DNA of 36,062 bases from Enterobacter sp. R1(2018) (GCF_003628475.1 NZ_RCAA01000032.1:49600-85661), one strand, 5' to 3'; positions 1-11,140 are shown, counted from the first letter of the stretch. The notes: generated by a model not told the origin, from the letters alone. Numbers and translations: made by a program.

Positions 1-744
<744 letters not shown>

Positions 745-751
745 GCTAAAG

Positions 752-776
752 GGCCTGCCTGCGGCAGGCCTTTTTT
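752..776 (+). terminator. Rho-independent terminator of ampC
   Basis: An 8-bp perfect stem, GGCCTGCC / GGCAGGCC, with a TGC loop is followed by six T residues and starts 8 bases after the ampC stop codon. Confidence 0.9.
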
Positions 777-846
777 AATTTCACCCATCTCCTGCTTTTT
801 TTCCGCCGCAATCTACACTTAGCAAAAAGCTGACAAGGAATAAGCT

Positions 847-1377
847 ATGCGCATCTGGCCGATTGTTTCCGCCGTAACGGCGGCGTTTTTGGTGGTTGCC
901 TGCAGTTCTCCTACCCCGCCTCCAAACGTGACGGTGGTGAACAATTTCGATGTTAAACGCTATCTCGGGCAGTGGTACGAAATTGCCCGCTTCGACCACA
1001 GTTTCGAGCGTGGCCTGGAGCAGGTGACGGCGACCTATAGCCTGAGGGATGACGGCGGTTTGCGGGTGGTAAACCGGGGATTCAACCCGGACAGGCAGAT
1101 GTGGCAGCAAAGCATCGGCAAAGCCTACTTTACCGGCTCGCCGGACCGCGCGGCGCTGAAGGTCTCTTTCTTCGGCCCATTTTATGGCGGCTATAACATC
1201 ATTGCGCTCGACAAAGACTATCGCCATGCGTTGATATGCGGGCCGAACCGCGATTATCTGTGGATCCTCTCCCGCACGCCGACCATTAGCGATGACGTGA
1301 AGCAACAGATGCTGCAAAGCGCCACCCGCCAGGGCTTCCCGGTCGAGAAGCTCCTGTGGATCAAACAGAAAGGTTAA
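847..1377 (+). CDS. blc: Outer membrane lipocalin Blc
   Basis: Bacterial lipocalin of 176 residues (E. coli Blc has 177). The N-terminus is a lipoprotein signal peptide ending in the lipobox VVAC at residues 16-19, so Cys19 would be lipidated; no Asp follows it, which fits outer-membrane sorting. The lipocalin GxW signature is in [17 protein letters not shown], and the beta-barrel continues with [14 protein letters not shown] and YLWILSRTP. The family binds lysophospholipids and fatty acids and is linked to envelope stress and stationary phase. AAGGA lies just upstream of the ATG. It converges on sugE, ending 4 bases inside the end of that gene. As in E. coli and C. freundii it sits next to ampC and sugE. 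Confidence 0.95.
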   Translation: MRIWPIVSAVTAAFLVVACSSPTPPPNVTVVNNFDVKRYLGQWYEIARFDHSFERGLEQVTATYSLRDDGGLRVVNRGFNPDRQMWQQSIGKAYFTGSPDRAALKVSFFGPFYGGYNIIALDKDYRHALICGPNRDYLWILSRTPTISDDVKQQMLQSATRQGFPVEKLLWIKQKG

Positions 1378-1691
1378 TGGGCGCTGAGCTTCAGACCGAT
1401 AATGCCGACGACAATCAAAGCCAGGCTCGCCAGACGGGCCGGGCTTGCTGACTCCCCTAACAGCAGGATACCGGCTATCGCCGCTCCCACCGCGCCAATG
1501 CCGGTCCAGACGGCATAAGCCGTACCGACAGGCAGCGTTTTCATTGCCCAGGACAGCAGCGCCACGCTGACCACCATCGCCACGACGGTTATTACGCCAG
1601 GCCACAGGCGGCTAAAACCGTGTGAATATTTCAGGCCGATGGCCCAAACGACTTCCAGAAGACCTGCAACCACAAGGATAATCCAGGACAC
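1374..1691 (-). CDS. sugE: Guanidinium exporter SugE/Gdx (SMR family), GTG start
   Basis: Small multidrug resistance family protein with four membrane segments, a dual-topology dimer exporting guanidinium in exchange for protons. The conserved glutamate lies in the first helix ([20 protein letters not shown]), and the SMR signatures [14 protein letters not shown] and [16 protein letters not shown] follow. I place the start at the GTG at 1691-1689 because it gives 105 residues, exactly the E. coli length, and has GGAG at the right spacing. Longer in-frame extensions would run through the riboswitch. A guanidine-II riboswitch lies immediately upstream, which supports the guanidinium substrate over general drug export. 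It overlaps the end of blc by 4 bases. Confidence 0.95.
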   Translation of the reverse strand: MSWIILVVAGLLEVVWAIGLKYSHGFSRLWPGVITVVAMVVSVALLSWAMKTLPVGTAYAVWTGIGAVGAAIAGILLLGESASPARLASLALIVVGIIGLKLSAH

Positions 1692-1706
1692 AATAGCTCC
1701 ACAAAA

Positions 1707-1749
1707 GGGGCCGTCCCCGTTGAAAAAGAAACGCTTACGGGTCGTCCCG
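1707..1749 (-). promoter_or_regulatory. Guanidine-II (mini-ykkC) riboswitch of sugE
   Basis: Read on the minus strand there are two small hairpins with ACGR tetraloops: CGGG-ACGA-CCCG (1749-1738) and GGGG-ACGG-CCCC (1718-1707), joined by an ~19-nt pyrimidine-rich linker. Two GC stems with ACGR loops are the defining features of mini-ykkC RNAs, which bind guanidinium. The second hairpin ends only 6 bases before the GGAG ribosome-binding site (1700-1697), so control is probably translational, freeing the site when ligand is bound. Confidence 0.9.
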
Positions 1750-1757
1750 CAAGGCTG

Positions 1758-1785
1758 ATTAGAAGGAGAATAGTTTAGCATTCAA
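1758..1785 (-). promoter_or_regulatory. Putative sigma-70 promoter of sugE
   Basis: On the minus strand TTGAAT (1785-1780) and TCTAAT (1763-1758) are separated by 16 bases. The expected transcript start at about 1751 falls just before the first riboswitch hairpin, so the RNA would begin with the aptamer. Confidence 0.55.
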
Positions 1786-1974
1786 AAAATGGCCGCGCGA
1801 AACAAAAGGATTTTTCAGGCTCAGCGGGCATCAAGCCAGCTTTCAACTAAAAAGCTAAGCCAGGAAATAGCTTAAGATTGTTACGTAGATCGTCAATTCA
1901 GTTTGCTTAAAACATTCATATGATTAAAACGTTTCCCCGTGTCGCTGGAAAGGCTGTAATAATGAAAGTCGTGA

Positions 1975-2580
1975 ATGTTAAAAATGTATAAAATATTACT
2001 GATTGACCGATGTTACTATAGCCTGGTGGGTCTTAGACAATTAATCAATAAAAATAACACCTTCTGTATTGCTGATACGGATAATTTGCTTATTGCCCGT
2101 GAAAAAATTATCCAGTGGCAGCCTAATATGGTTATTGTCGATTTTTCCGGATTTTCAGGCGCCCTGCATAATATCCAACAGCTTTCGGCAATTTATTCCG
2201 CCTGCGGTAAGTCAACGCGTTTGATGGTAATGCAAAGCGGAGAACATCCACATATTAACGACTATTGCCGTAAGCAGGGGACGCAGGAGATATACAGCAA
2301 GAGGTTGCCTTTGGGTGAGCTTCAGTCTCTGATTGAACAAACGCTAAATACCCGTCCGCCTTTCAGGTACCGACAGCAAAATACGACGTCGCTGCTTACC
2401 TTACGCGAGGAGCGCGTCTTAAAGCTGTGGACGGAAGCGGCAAGCCACGAGATGATTGCGAAGGTAATGGGAATCAGTCCTAAAACGGTTTATACCTACA
2501 AACGTAATATCCGCATGAAATTAGGCGCTGACAACCGCTTTTCATTATTTTTAGCTCAGCCGTTAGCCATGGCTGAATAA
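1975..2580 (+). CDS. ecnR: LuxR/UhpA-type transcriptional regulator beside the entericidin locus
   Basis: 201-residue protein with an N-terminal receiver-like domain (about residues 5-120) and a C-terminal LuxR helix-turn-helix (about 137-195; LTLREERVLKLWTEA, then MIAKVMGISPKTVYTYKRNIRMKLG). The receiver half keeps few phosphorylation residues, so it may act without a kinase, as RcsA and BglJ do; this is inference. Position between sugE and ecnB matches ecnR (EntR) of Citrobacter freundii, a gene absent from E. coli K-12 at this place. Its first half is AT-richer than its neighbours. Start choice is between ATG 1975 and ATG 1984; neither has a strong Shine-Dalgarno. The targets are not shown by the sequence. 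It is convergent with ecnB. Confidence 0.8.
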   Translation: MLKMYKILLIDRCYYSLVGLRQLINKNNTFCIADTDNLLIAREKIIQWQPNMVIVDFSGFSGALHNIQQLSAIYSACGKSTRLMVMQSGEHPHINDYCRKQGTQEIYSKRLPLGELQSLIEQTLNTRPPFRYRQQNTTSLLTLREERVLKLWTEAASHEMIAKVMGISPKTVYTYKRNIRMKLGADNRFSLFLAQPLAMAE

Positions 2581-2605
2581 CGGTACGGCAACATTTACCG
2601 TACCG
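2581..2605. terminator. Hairpin between convergent ecnR and ecnB
   Basis: Perfect 8-bp inverted repeat CGGTACGG (2581-2588) / CCGTACCG (2598-2605) with a 9-base loop, starting right after the ecnR stop and 13 bases past the ecnB stop. Neither side has a long T-run, so termination is plausible but would be imperfect. Confidence 0.5.
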
Positions 2606-2617
2606 TTGCGGTTTAGA

Positions 2618-2764
2618 TTAGTTCTGTGCTTTTGTAGCCGCACCAGAGATAGCGCTGCCGCCATCTGAAATATCTTCACCAACGCCGCGCGTGGTATTAC
2701 ATGCGGTCAGCAATGATGAAAGCACCAGGAGTGAAAAGAACGCTGCAATGGTTTTCTTAATCAT
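2618..2764 (-). CDS. ecnB: Entericidin B lipoprotein (48 residues)
   Basis: Small gene found by reading the minus strand. The protein begins [19 protein letters not shown], carries the lipobox LTAC at residues 19-22, continues [19 protein letters not shown] and ends ATKAQN, with the same length as E. coli EcnB. Entericidin B is a small cell-envelope lipoprotein made in stationary phase and linked to cell lysis. AAGGAA precedes the ATG at good spacing. It lies about 100 bases downstream of ecnA on the same strand and converges with ecnR. The NTTRGxGED core is shared with ecnA, showing the two are tandem paralogues. Confidence 0.93.
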   Translation of the reverse strand: MIKKTIAAFFSLLVLSSLLTACNTTRGVGEDISDGGSAISGAATKAQN

Positions 2765-2794
2765 GACATTTTTCCTTTTTTGCCTATGTGATTG

Positions 2795-2801
2795 TGTATA
2801 G
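2795..2801 (-). promoter_or_regulatory. Putative sigma-S-like -10 element of ecnB
   Basis: On the minus strand CTATACA lies about 30 bases upstream of the ecnB start. It resembles the sigma-S extended -10 (CTATACT), and ecnB is known in E. coli as an RpoS-dependent gene. No convincing -35 was identified. Confidence 0.4.
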
Positions 2802-2867
2802 CCACTTAAGCATAGCCAAAAAATGGAAAGCTGACGCAGATGGAGGATTTTTTAGGAGTTATGGAAG

Positions 2868-3002
2868 TTATTTGTGGGTCGCGCGCTCGATTGCACCACC
2901 GAGATGCTGCAGATCTTCGCCAAAACCGCGCGTCGTATTGCACCCGCTCAGCAAGGTCGCCAGAAAGGCGACGGTGAGAAGCAGCTTTGCCAGTCGATTC
3001 AT
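2868..3002 (-). CDS. ecnA: Entericidin A-like lipoprotein (44 residues)
   Basis: Small lipoprotein starting MNRLAKLLLTVAFLATLLSG and then Cys21, followed by NTTRGFGEDLQHLGGAIER. The lipobox is LLSGC. Entericidin A is described as the antidote partner of entericidin B in E. coli. The frame can be extended upstream to 3056, but the residues added are arginine-rich and unlike a signal peptide; the ATG at 3002 gives the family length (E. coli EcnA is 41) and has an AGGGA-type ribosome site. It lies between efp and ecnB, all on the minus strand, which is the E. coli order. How far the antidote role holds in this genus is not shown by sequence. Confidence 0.9.
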   Translation of the reverse strand: MNRLAKLLLTVAFLATLLSGCNTTRGFGEDLQHLGGAIERATHK

Positions 3003-3067
3003 CTTCCCTGCCTTCAACAAGCTGCGGCGTGGTATGAAAACAAGACCACGCCGCATATCTTCACGTC

Positions 3068-3634
3068 TTACTTAACGCGAGAAACGTATTCGCCAGAGCG
3101 GGTATCAACTTTGATCACTTCGCCAATCTGTACGAACAATGGAACTTTAACCACGGCGCCGGTAGACAGCGTAGCGGGTTTGCCGCCGGTGCCTGCGGTA
3201 TCGCCTTTCAGACCTGGATCGGTTTCAACGATTTCCAGCTCTACGAAGTTTGGCGGCTGTACGGCGATTGGGCGGCCGTTCCACAGGGTCACGATGCACT
3301 CGGCCTGATCCAGCAGCCATTTAGCGTTATCGCCGATGGCTTTTTCGTCGGCAGCCAGCTGCTCGAAGGTTTCGTTATTCATGAAGTGGTAGAACTCACC
3401 GTCGTTGTACAGGTAAGTCAGGTTCATATCGATAACGTCTGCGCCTTCGGCGGAGTCGGTAGATTTAAAGGTTTTTTCAACGCGGGTGCCGGTCAGCAGG
3501 CGGCGCATTTTAACGCGGGCAAAGGCCTGGCCTTTACCTGGTTTCACGAACTCGCTGGATTCGACAGCGTAAGGCTCGCCTTCGAACATGATTTTAAGAC
3601 CGGAACGAAAATCGTTGCTAGAATAAGTCGCCAT
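3068..3634 (-). CDS. efp: Elongation factor P
   Basis: 188 residues from the ATG at 3634, the exact E. coli length; the frame extends upstream to 3682 but AGAGG precedes this ATG. EF-P enters the ribosomal E site and rescues ribosomes stalled at polyproline. Domain I carries [11 protein letters not shown], with Lys34 the site of (R)-beta-lysylation. The OB domains II and III follow, ending in [18 protein letters not shown]. The modifying enzyme EpmB is encoded divergently 41 bases away, so modifier and target share one promoter region. High conservation makes this call secure. Confidence 0.98.
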   Translation of the reverse strand: MATYSSNDFRSGLKIMFEGEPYAVESSEFVKPGKGQAFARVKMRRLLTGTRVEKTFKSTDSAEGADVIDMNLTYLYNDGEFYHFMNNETFEQLAADEKAIGDNAKWLLDQAECIVTLWNGRPIAVQPPNFVELEIVETDPGLKGDTAGTGGKPATLSTGAVVKVPLFVQIGEVIKVDTRSGEYVSRVK

Positions 3635-3675
3635 AAGGCCCTCTGAAATTGTTAATTGGTAGCTTAGCCAAAAAA

Positions 3676-4704
3676 ATGGCACACATTGTAACCCTAAATC
3701 CCCCCCGCAGAGAAGATTGGTTAACGCAACTTGCCGATGTTATAACCGATCCTGACGAACTGTTGCACATTTTAAATGTAGACGCTGACGAAGAGTTGTT
3801 GGCAGGACGCGATGCGCGGCGACTTTTTGCGCTACGGGTGCCCCGCGCATTCGTCGCGCGCATGCAAAAAGGCGACCCAAACGACCCGCTTTTACGCCAG
3901 GTTCTTACCGCAAAGCAAGAGTTCATCGCAGCGCCGGGTTTTAGCACTGACCCGCTGGAAGAGCAACACAGCGTCGTGCCGGGGCTATTGCACAAATACC
4001 GCAACCGCGCCTTGCTGCTGGTCAAAGGCGGCTGCGCCGTAAACTGCCGCTACTGCTTCCGCCGCCATTTCCCCTATGCCGACAATCAGGGCAACAAGCG
4101 CAACTGGCAGGCCGCCCTCGCCTACATCAGCGAGCATCCCGAACTGGACGAGATTATTTTCTCCGGCGGCGATCCTTTAATGGCCAAAGACCACGAGCTT
4201 GACTGGCTGCTGGGCGAACTGGAAGCCATCCCGCATATTAAGCGTCTGCGCATTCACAGCCGCCTGCCGATTGTGATACCGGCGCGCATCACCGATACGC
4301 TCGTTGGGCGCCTCGCAAGCTCGCGCCTGCAGGTGCTGCTGGTCAATCATATCAACCACGCGCAGGAGATTGGCGAGGAGTTCAGGGCTGCGATGGCAAG
4401 CCTGCGTCAGGCAGGCGTTACGCTGCTTAACCAGAGCGTGCTGCTGCGCGGCGTTAACGATAGCGCCCGAACGCTTGCGGACTTAAGCAACGCGCTTTTT
4501 GATGCGGGTGTGATGCCGTATTACCTGCACGTGCTGGATAAAGTGCAGGGCGCGGCGCATTTCATGGTAAGCGACGATGAAGCGAGAGGGATTATGCGCG
4601 AGCTGCTGACGCTGGTTTCCGGCTATATGGTGCCGAGGCTTGCCCGTGAGATTGGCGGAGAGCCGAGCAAGACACCGCTGGATTTGCAGCTGCGGCAGTC
4701 GTAA
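3676..4704 (+). CDS. epmB: EF-P beta-lysylation protein EpmB (lysine 2,3-aminomutase)
   Basis: 342 residues from the ATG at 3676, the E. coli length; an upstream in-frame start at 3649 adds nine unlikely residues. Radical SAM enzyme with PLP that converts (S)-alpha-lysine to (R)-beta-lysine, which EpmA attaches to EF-P. The iron-sulfur cluster motif CxxxCxxC is Cys120, Cys124 and Cys127 in [19 protein letters not shown]-binding features include [10 protein letters not shown], and the PLP lysine is probably the one in [15 protein letters not shown]. Divergent from efp. EpmA is not encoded in this window. Confidence 0.97.
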   Translation: MAHIVTLNPPRREDWLTQLADVITDPDELLHILNVDADEELLAGRDARRLFALRVPRAFVARMQKGDPNDPLLRQVLTAKQEFIAAPGFSTDPLEEQHSVVPGLLHKYRNRALLLVKGGCAVNCRYCFRRHFPYADNQGNKRNWQAALAYISEHPELDEIIFSGGDPLMAKDHELDWLLGELEAIPHIKRLRIHSRLPIVIPARITDTLVGRLASSRLQVLLVNHINHAQEIGEEFRAAMASLRQAGVTLLNQSVLLRGVNDSARTLADLSNALFDAGVMPYYLHVLDKVQGAAHFMVSDDEARGIMRELLTLVSGYMVPRLAREIGGEPSKTPLDLQLRQS

Positions 4705-4712
4705 GAAAGGCC

Positions 4713-4822
4713 GGTGGAGGACGCTGGCGCTTATCCACCTTACAAATTTACGCGTTGGCTGGGTAAGCGAACGCCCATCTATATATTTAAACTTAGGGCG
4801 GGTAAGCGAAGCGCCACCCGCC
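4713..4822. repeat. REP/BIME cluster between epmB and yjeI
   Basis: Three short imperfect palindromes of the enterobacterial REP type: 4713-4739 (GGTGGA...TCCACC), 4760-4777 (TGGG...CCCA around TAAGCGAAC) and 4797-4822 (GGCGGG...CCCGCC around TAAGCGAAGCGCCA). The core TAAGCGAAGCGCC is typical of these elements, which lie in intergenic space and can act as mRNA stabilisers or gyrase/IHF sites. Confidence 0.8.
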
Positions 4823-4835
4823 GCAAACTTCTAAA

Positions 4836-5189
4836 TCAGTTCGGGCACTTATAAACCTGGCCGGTCATTTTGCTGGCGGTCGGCGCAAAGCTCGACAGCA
4901 GGTTCTGACTCGGGCTGCTCACGCCATAAATCACGTTGCCGCCCATAGCTGCCGCATTGTTACGCAGGGCATTTGCCGCGCCGCGCATTGAACCGCCTTC
5001 ATCCCCGTGCTGCCCGGACAGCCAGTTGCTCTGCTCGCCGGTTGCGCTACCTAACAGCTGGCAGTTGCTGGCTGGCTTCTCTTCAACAAAACGAACGTTC
5101 TGGCCGCCTGCGGACAGTTCATTGCTGGTACTACATCCCGCCAGCAGCAACGCTGCTACAGCCATTCCTGCTGAAACTTTTATGCGCAT
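4836..5189 (-). CDS. yjeI: DUF4156 lipoprotein YjeI
   Basis: 117 residues from the ATG at 5189, the same as E. coli YjeI; the frame reaches 5207 but GGGGAA sits before this ATG. Lipoprotein signal peptide with lipobox LAGC and Cys19. The mature part has the DUF4156 pattern: NELSAGGQNVRFVEEKP, CQLLGSATG, GSMRGAANALRNNAAAMGGN, VYKCPN. Two cysteines in the mature part (in NCQLLG and YKCPN) could form a disulfide. Function is unknown; the family is an envelope lipoprotein with no assigned role. It is a single gene between epmB and groEL. Confidence 0.93.
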   Translation of the reverse strand: MRIKVSAGMAVAALLLAGCSTSNELSAGGQNVRFVEEKPASNCQLLGSATGEQSNWLSGQHGDEGGSMRGAANALRNNAAAMGGNVIYGVSSPSQNLLSSFAPTASKMTGQVYKCPN

Positions 5190-5270
5190 GTTGTTCCCCG
5201 TAATCAATGCTGTGTGAAATATAGCGGGCTCAGTTACCCGGTAAGACCTTATACCAGACTGCGCCCGAAA

Positions 5271-5304
5271 AGAAAAAACCCTCAGGCATTTCTGCCTGAG
5301 GGTT
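5271..5304 (-). terminator. Terminator of groES-groEL
   Basis: On the minus strand a 12-bp perfect stem, AACCCTCAGGCA / TGCCTGAGGGTT, with a GAAA tetraloop is followed by a T-rich tract. It lies just beyond the groEL stop. Confidence 0.92.
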
Positions 5305-5329
5305 TCTTTATTAGCGGACGCTACGGCAA

Positions 5330-6988
<1,659 letters not shown>

Positions 6989-7014
6989 TTAAATTCGTTT
7001 AATTTGCTTGCGGA

Positions 7015-7368
<354 letters not shown>

Positions 7369-7388
7369 TTATCGGCTGGTGACCTGAG

Positions 7389-7420
7389 AGATGGGGATGA
7401 GCTTTCCCCCCTTCAAGGGG
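7389..7420 (-). promoter_or_regulatory. Sigma-32 heat-shock promoter of groES-groEL
   Basis: On the minus strand CCCTTGAA (-35 region, about 7419-7412) and CCCCATCT (-10, 7396-7389) match the sigma-32 consensus (CTTGAA and CCCCAT-T) and the E. coli groE promoter layout closely. A C-rich/G-rich block surrounds the -35. Confidence 0.88.
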
Positions 7421-7444
7421 GAAAACAAAAAAATTTTCGAAATT

Positions 7445-7930
7445 TTAACGATCGTGGCGATTGTCATTATCACGCTCTTCGAGCCGCTTCGGCGCCTCGT
7501 CCTTGCGCTGGTACTCGCCGTCGAAGGTCTGACCGCCGTCGCCACCCGCGCTAAAGCCGCCGCCAGGCATGCGCGAAAAGCGCAGATGCGGCATCAGCTT
7601 AAGCGTCAGATGTTTTTGTACCGGCGGCAACAGCAGCAGCAAGCCGAGGAAATCGGTAAAGAAACCGGGCAGCAGCAGCAGGAAACCAGACAGCACGAGC
7701 GAAACGCTTTTAATCATCTCAGCGGCCGGACTCTCGCCCGCCGCCATCTTCTGCTGCATTTGCATAAAGGTCTTAAAGCCCTGATTACGCACCAGCGACA
7801 TCCCAATGACCGAGGTGAAGATCACCAGCATTAGCGTCAGGAAGACGCCCAGCACGTGGGCCACCTGGATGAACAATGAAATCTCAATGTAAACATAGAG
7901 AAAAATGGCAATTAACGGTATCCAGCGCAC
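7445..7930 (-). CDS. fxsA: FxsA family membrane protein, GTG start
   Basis: 161 residues from the GTG at 7930 (VRWIPLIAIFLYVYIE), preceded by AGGAGA; E. coli FxsA is 158. The longer in-frame extension to 8026 lacks a ribosome site and does not resemble the family. Inner-membrane protein with hydrophobic segments at about 3-20, 25-47 and 78-105, then a hydrophilic, charged C-terminal tail (FDGEYQRKDEAPKRLEERDNDN) likely in the cytosol. In E. coli high FxsA levels relieve exclusion of phage T7 by the F plasmid PifA protein; its normal cellular role is unclear. It sits upstream of groES on the same strand, as in E. coli, and divergent from aspA. Confidence 0.94.
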   Translation of the reverse strand: MRWIPLIAIFLYVYIEISLFIQVAHVLGVFLTLMLVIFTSVIGMSLVRNQGFKTFMQMQQKMAAGESPAAEMIKSVSLVLSGFLLLLPGFFTDFLGLLLLLPPVQKHLTLKLMPHLRFSRMPGGGFSAGGDGGQTFDGEYQRKDEAPKRLEERDNDNRHDR

Positions 7931-8273
7931 CGTATTCTCCTGTGGTTGATAACAAGCTCCCTTCCGGCGCTCGTAAAAATGGGTTAGCGATAGGGCATTG
8001 CTAACAGATGGCGGCGCATTAGCCAAAGATCAATCTAAGCTCCAGGTTATTTTTCTGGAAATTTCTATCCATTGATCGGTATCACATATTAATAATAGTT
8101 ATGTGATGTGGCTTTTAATAAGTGATCCAGATAACTGCTTTTCGCTATGATCAGCATATCATCACGGCATGAAGACCGAATACGGACATAATCGTCGGTC
8201 TATTCAGCTCACGACCACACATCCTGTGCGTGAAAACGGTGCATTTATTGGCAGCTTGAAAAAGAAGGTTCAC
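7931..8273. other. fxsA-aspA divergent intergenic region
   Basis: 343 bases with no gene. It holds the fxsA ribosome site at its left edge, an FNR-like site at 8072-8085, and an inverted repeat, ATCACAT (8081-8087) and ATGTGAT (about 8100-8106). The aspA frame stays open back to 8169 with an ATG, but those 35 extra residues are not found in AspA proteins and are probably leader. Confidence 0.6.
8072..8085. promoter_or_regulatory. FNR-like binding site upstream of aspA
   Basis: TTGATCGGTATCAC matches the FNR consensus TTGAT-N4-ATCAA at 9 of 10 defined positions. aspA is part of anaerobic fumarate metabolism, so FNR control is biologically sensible. The site is about 190 bases before the ATG, which implies a long leader if it acts as an activator site. 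Confidence 0.5.
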
Positions 8274-9710
8274 ATGTTAAATAACATTCGTATCGAAGAA
8301 GACTTGTTGGGTACCAGGGAAGTGCCAGCGGATGCCTATTATGGTATTCACACTCTGAGAGCGATTGAAAACTTCTACATCAGTAACAGCAAAATCAGCG
8401 ACATTCCTGAGTTTGTGCGTGGCATGGTCATGGTGAAAAAAGCGGCGGCGATGGCCAACAAGGAGTTGCAAACCATCCCGAAAAGCATCGCCAACACCAT
8501 TATCCAGGCCTGTGACGAAGTGCTGAACAACGGCAAGTGCATGGATCAGTTCCCGGTGGATGTCTACCAGGGCGGCGCAGGCACCTCCGTCAACATGAAT
8601 ACCAACGAAGTACTTGCCAATATCGGGCTGGAGCTGATGGGCCACCAGAAAGGCGAATATCAGTATCTGAACCCCAACGACCACGTCAACAAATGCCAGT
8701 CCACCAACGATGCTTACCCAACCGGGTTCCGTATCGCGGTTTACGCCTCTATCATCAAGCTGATTGACGCCATTAACCAATTGGGCGAAGGCTTCCAGCG
8801 TAAGGCCGTCGAATTTGAAAACATCCTGAAAATGGGTCGTACCCAGCTGCAGGACGCGGTGCCGATGACGCTGGGCCAGGAGTTCCACGCCTTTAACGTC
8901 CTGCTGACCGAAGAAACCAAAAACCTGCTGCGTACCGCAGAGCTTTTATTAGAAGTGAACCTCGGCGCAACCGCAATCGGCACGCGCCTCAACACCCCGG
9001 AAGGCTATCAGCAGCTGGCGGTACAGAAGCTGGCTGAAGTCAGCAACCTGCCGTGCGTACCGGCCGAAGACCTGATTGAAGCAACCTCTGACTGCGGCGC
9101 CTACGTGATGGTCCACAGCTCGCTCAAACGTCTGGCGGTGAAAATGTCGAAGATCTGTAACGACCTTCGTCTGCTCTCCTCAGGCCCACGCGCCGGCCTG
9201 AACGAAATCAACCTGCCGGAGCTGCAGGCCGGTTCGTCCATTATGCCGGCCAAAGTGAACCCGGTGGTGCCCGAAGTCGTAAACCAGGTCTGCTTTAAAG
9301 TCATCGGCAACGACAACACGGTGACCATGGCTTCCGAAGCGGGCCAGCTGCAGCTGAACGTGATGGAGCCGGTTATCGGCCAGGCGATGTTCGAGTCTAT
9401 CCACATCCTGACCAACGCCTGCTATAACCTGCTGGAAAAATGCATCAACGGCATTACCGCGAATAAAGAAGTGTGCGAAAGCTACGTCTACAACTCGATC
9501 GGCATCGTGACCTATCTGAACCCGTTTATCGGCCACCACAACGGCGATATCGTCGGCAAGATTTGTGCGGAAACCGGTAAGAGCGTGCGGGAAGTCGTTC
9601 TGGAGCGCGGCCTGCTGACAGAAGCCGAGCTGGACGATATATTCTCGATCCATAACCTGATGCACCCGGTCTACAAAGCAAAACGCTACACGGATGAAAG
9701 TGAACAATGA
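8274..9710 (+). CDS. aspA: Aspartate ammonia-lyase
   Basis: 478 residues from the ATG at 8274 ([18 protein letters not shown]), the E. coli length, with AAGG just upstream. The enzyme reversibly converts L-aspartate to fumarate and ammonia in the cytosol. It belongs to the fumarase/aspartase superfamily; the signature loop [15 protein letters not shown] carries the catalytic serine. Substrate-binding segments [12 protein letters not shown] and [13 protein letters not shown] are also intact. The next gene is dcuA, which exchanges aspartate for the fumarate or succinate made, so the two work together in anaerobic fumarate respiration. A hairpin between them allows higher aspA than dcuA expression. 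Confidence 0.98.
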   Translation: MLNNIRIEEDLLGTREVPADAYYGIHTLRAIENFYISNSKISDIPEFVRGMVMVKKAAAMANKELQTIPKSIANTIIQACDEVLNNGKCMDQFPVDVYQGGAGTSVNMNTNEVLANIGLELMGHQKGEYQYLNPNDHVNKCQSTNDAYPTGFRIAVYASIIKLIDAINQLGEGFQRKAVEFENILKMGRTQLQDAVPMTLGQEFHAFNVLLTEETKNLLRTAELLLEVNLGATAIGTRLNTPEGYQQLAVQKLAEVSNLPCVPAEDLIEATSDCGAYVMVHSSLKRLAVKMSKICNDLRLLSSGPRAGLNEINLPELQAGSSIMPAKVNPVVPEVVNQVCFKVIGNDNTVTMASEAGQLQLNVMEPVIGQAMFESIHILTNACYNLLEKCINGITANKEVCESYVYNSIGIVTYLNPFIGHHNGDIVGKICAETGKSVREVVLERGLLTEAELDDIFSIHNLMHPVYKAKRYTDESEQ

Positions 9711-9734
9711 TAATTACGGGTAGTTAACTTAGCC

Positions 9735-9765
9735 AAAAGGCACGTCCATCGCGACGTGCCTTTTT
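9735..9765 (+). terminator. Terminator between aspA and dcuA
   Basis: Stem AAAAGGCACGTC / GACGTGCCTTTT with a CATCGC loop (9747-9752), ending in a T-run. It should end many aspA transcripts; dcuA then needs read-through or its own promoter in the following 65 AT-rich bases. Confidence 0.85.
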
Positions 9766-9829
9766 CGTTTCAGGCATACAAAAACACAACAAATTATTTT
9801 CAACTCATTAAACTTCAAGGAAGCATATT

Positions 9830-11131
9830 ATGTTTGGAGCTGAACTCGTAATCGTCCTGCTGGCGATTTATTTGGGGGCAAGGCTGGGCGGCATAGGCAT
9901 CGGCTTTGCCGGCGGCCTGGGCGTATTAGTTCTTACCCTGCTCTTTCAGATTAAGCCGGGGGCTATCCCCTTCGACGTCATCGAAATCATCATGGCGGTT
10001 ATCGCCGCAATTGCCGCCATGCAGGTGGCAGGCGGTATGGATTACCTGGTAAGCCTCGCGGAGCGTCTGCTGCGCCGCCACCCTAAATACATCACCTTCC
10101 TCGCCCCGCTCGTCACCTGGTTTATGACCATTCTGGCGGGCACCGGGCATACGGCATTCTCCACGCTGCCGGTGATTACCGAAGTGGCCAAAGAGCAGGG
10201 CATCCGTCCTTCGCGCCCGCTTTCCATCGCCGTGGTGGCTTCCCAGATTGCTATTACCGCCTCGCCGATTTCCGCCGCCGTGGTTTTCTTTGCCGGGATC
10301 CTCGAGCCGCTTGGCGTCAGCTACCTGACGCTGCTGGCTATCTGTATTCCGGTGACGCTGGTTGCCGTTATGCTGACCGCAATCGTCTGTAACTTCCTCG
10401 GCTGCGAGCTGAAAGACGATCCGATTTATCAGGAGCGTCTCGCCAAAGGCGAAGTGCAGCTGCGGGGCAGCCAGGTCTTTAAGCTGAAGCCGCACGCGAA
10501 ACGTTCGGTTCTGCTGTTCCTGGTCGGCATCGTCGCGGTCATGTTCTACGCCACCGCCATCAGCGACACCGTTGGCCTGATCCAGAACCCGGTGCTGCCG
10601 CGTAACGAAGCTATCGTGGTCTTTATGCTGACCATCGCCACGCTGATTTCTATCACCTGTAAAATCGACACCGGCGAAATCCTCAACGCCAGCACCTTTA
10701 AATCCGGTATGAGCGCCTGTATCTGCGTGCTGGGCGTGGCGTGGCTGGGAGATACCTTCGTCAAAAACCATATTCAGGATATCCAGGGCTTCGCAGGCGA
10801 CCTGCTGCAGGGCTATCCGTGGCTGCTGGCGGTTGTGCTGTTCTTTGCGGCCACCCTGCTGTACTCCCAGGCGGCAACGACCAAGGCGCTAATGCCCGCG
10901 GCGCTGATGCTGGGCGTCAGCCCGCTTACCGCTATCGCCTCCTTTGCCGCCGTCTCCGCGCTGTTCGTGCTGCCGACCTATCCAACGCTTCTGGCTGCGG
11001 TTGAAATGGACGATACGGGCTCAACCCGTATCGGCAAGTACGTCTTTAACCACGCCTTCTTACTGCCGGGCGTTATCGCCATCACCCTGTGCGTAATCCT
11101 TGGCTTTATCGTCGGCGGTCTGATTCTGTAA
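9830..11131 (+). CDS. dcuA: Anaerobic C4-dicarboxylate transporter DcuA
   Basis: 433 residues, identical in length to E. coli DcuA. Inner-membrane protein with about 10-12 hydrophobic segments. It takes up or exchanges aspartate, fumarate, malate and succinate. Family features seen are LGARLGGIGIGFAGGLGVL near the N-terminus, LLRRHPKYITFLAPLVTW, SQIAITASPISAAVV, and the C-terminal DDTGSTRIGKYVFNHAF. It resembles DcuA more than DcuB in the GMSACICVLGVAWLGDTFV segment. AAGGAAG lies before the ATG. The central region diverges more from E. coli than the ends do. Confidence 0.95.
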   Translation: MFGAELVIVLLAIYLGARLGGIGIGFAGGLGVLVLTLLFQIKPGAIPFDVIEIIMAVIAAIAAMQVAGGMDYLVSLAERLLRRHPKYITFLAPLVTWFMTILAGTGHTAFSTLPVITEVAKEQGIRPSRPLSIAVVASQIAITASPISAAVVFFAGILEPLGVSYLTLLAICIPVTLVAVMLTAIVCNFLGCELKDDPIYQERLAKGEVQLRGSQVFKLKPHAKRSVLLFLVGIVAVMFYATAISDTVGLIQNPVLPRNEAIVVFMLTIATLISITCKIDTGEILNASTFKSGMSACICVLGVAWLGDTFVKNHIQDIQGFAGDLLQGYPWLLAVVLFFAATLLYSQAATTKALMPAALMLGVSPLTAIASFAAVSALFVLPTYPTLLAAVEMDDTGSTRIGKYVFNHAFLLPGVIAITLCVILGFIVGGLIL

Positions 11132-11140
11132 ATCTTGTAA

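Noticed and set aside
781..1605. 274-residue open frame on the minus strand across blc and sugE
   Set aside because: It is antisense to blc, has no family signature, and blc and sugE are secure; a GC-rich shadow frame.
8081..8106. ATCACAT...ATGTGAT inverted repeat as a CRP site
   Set aside because: CRP sites read TGTGA-N6-TCACA; here the half-sites are in the opposite order and spacing is wrong.
8169..8273. 35-residue N-terminal extension of AspA
   Set aside because: AspA starts at 8274 by length and by ribosome site; the extension matches no known AspA.
9926..10771. 281-residue minus-strand frame inside dcuA
   Set aside because: His/Asp/Gly/Arg-rich composition typical of an antisense shadow of a membrane protein gene.
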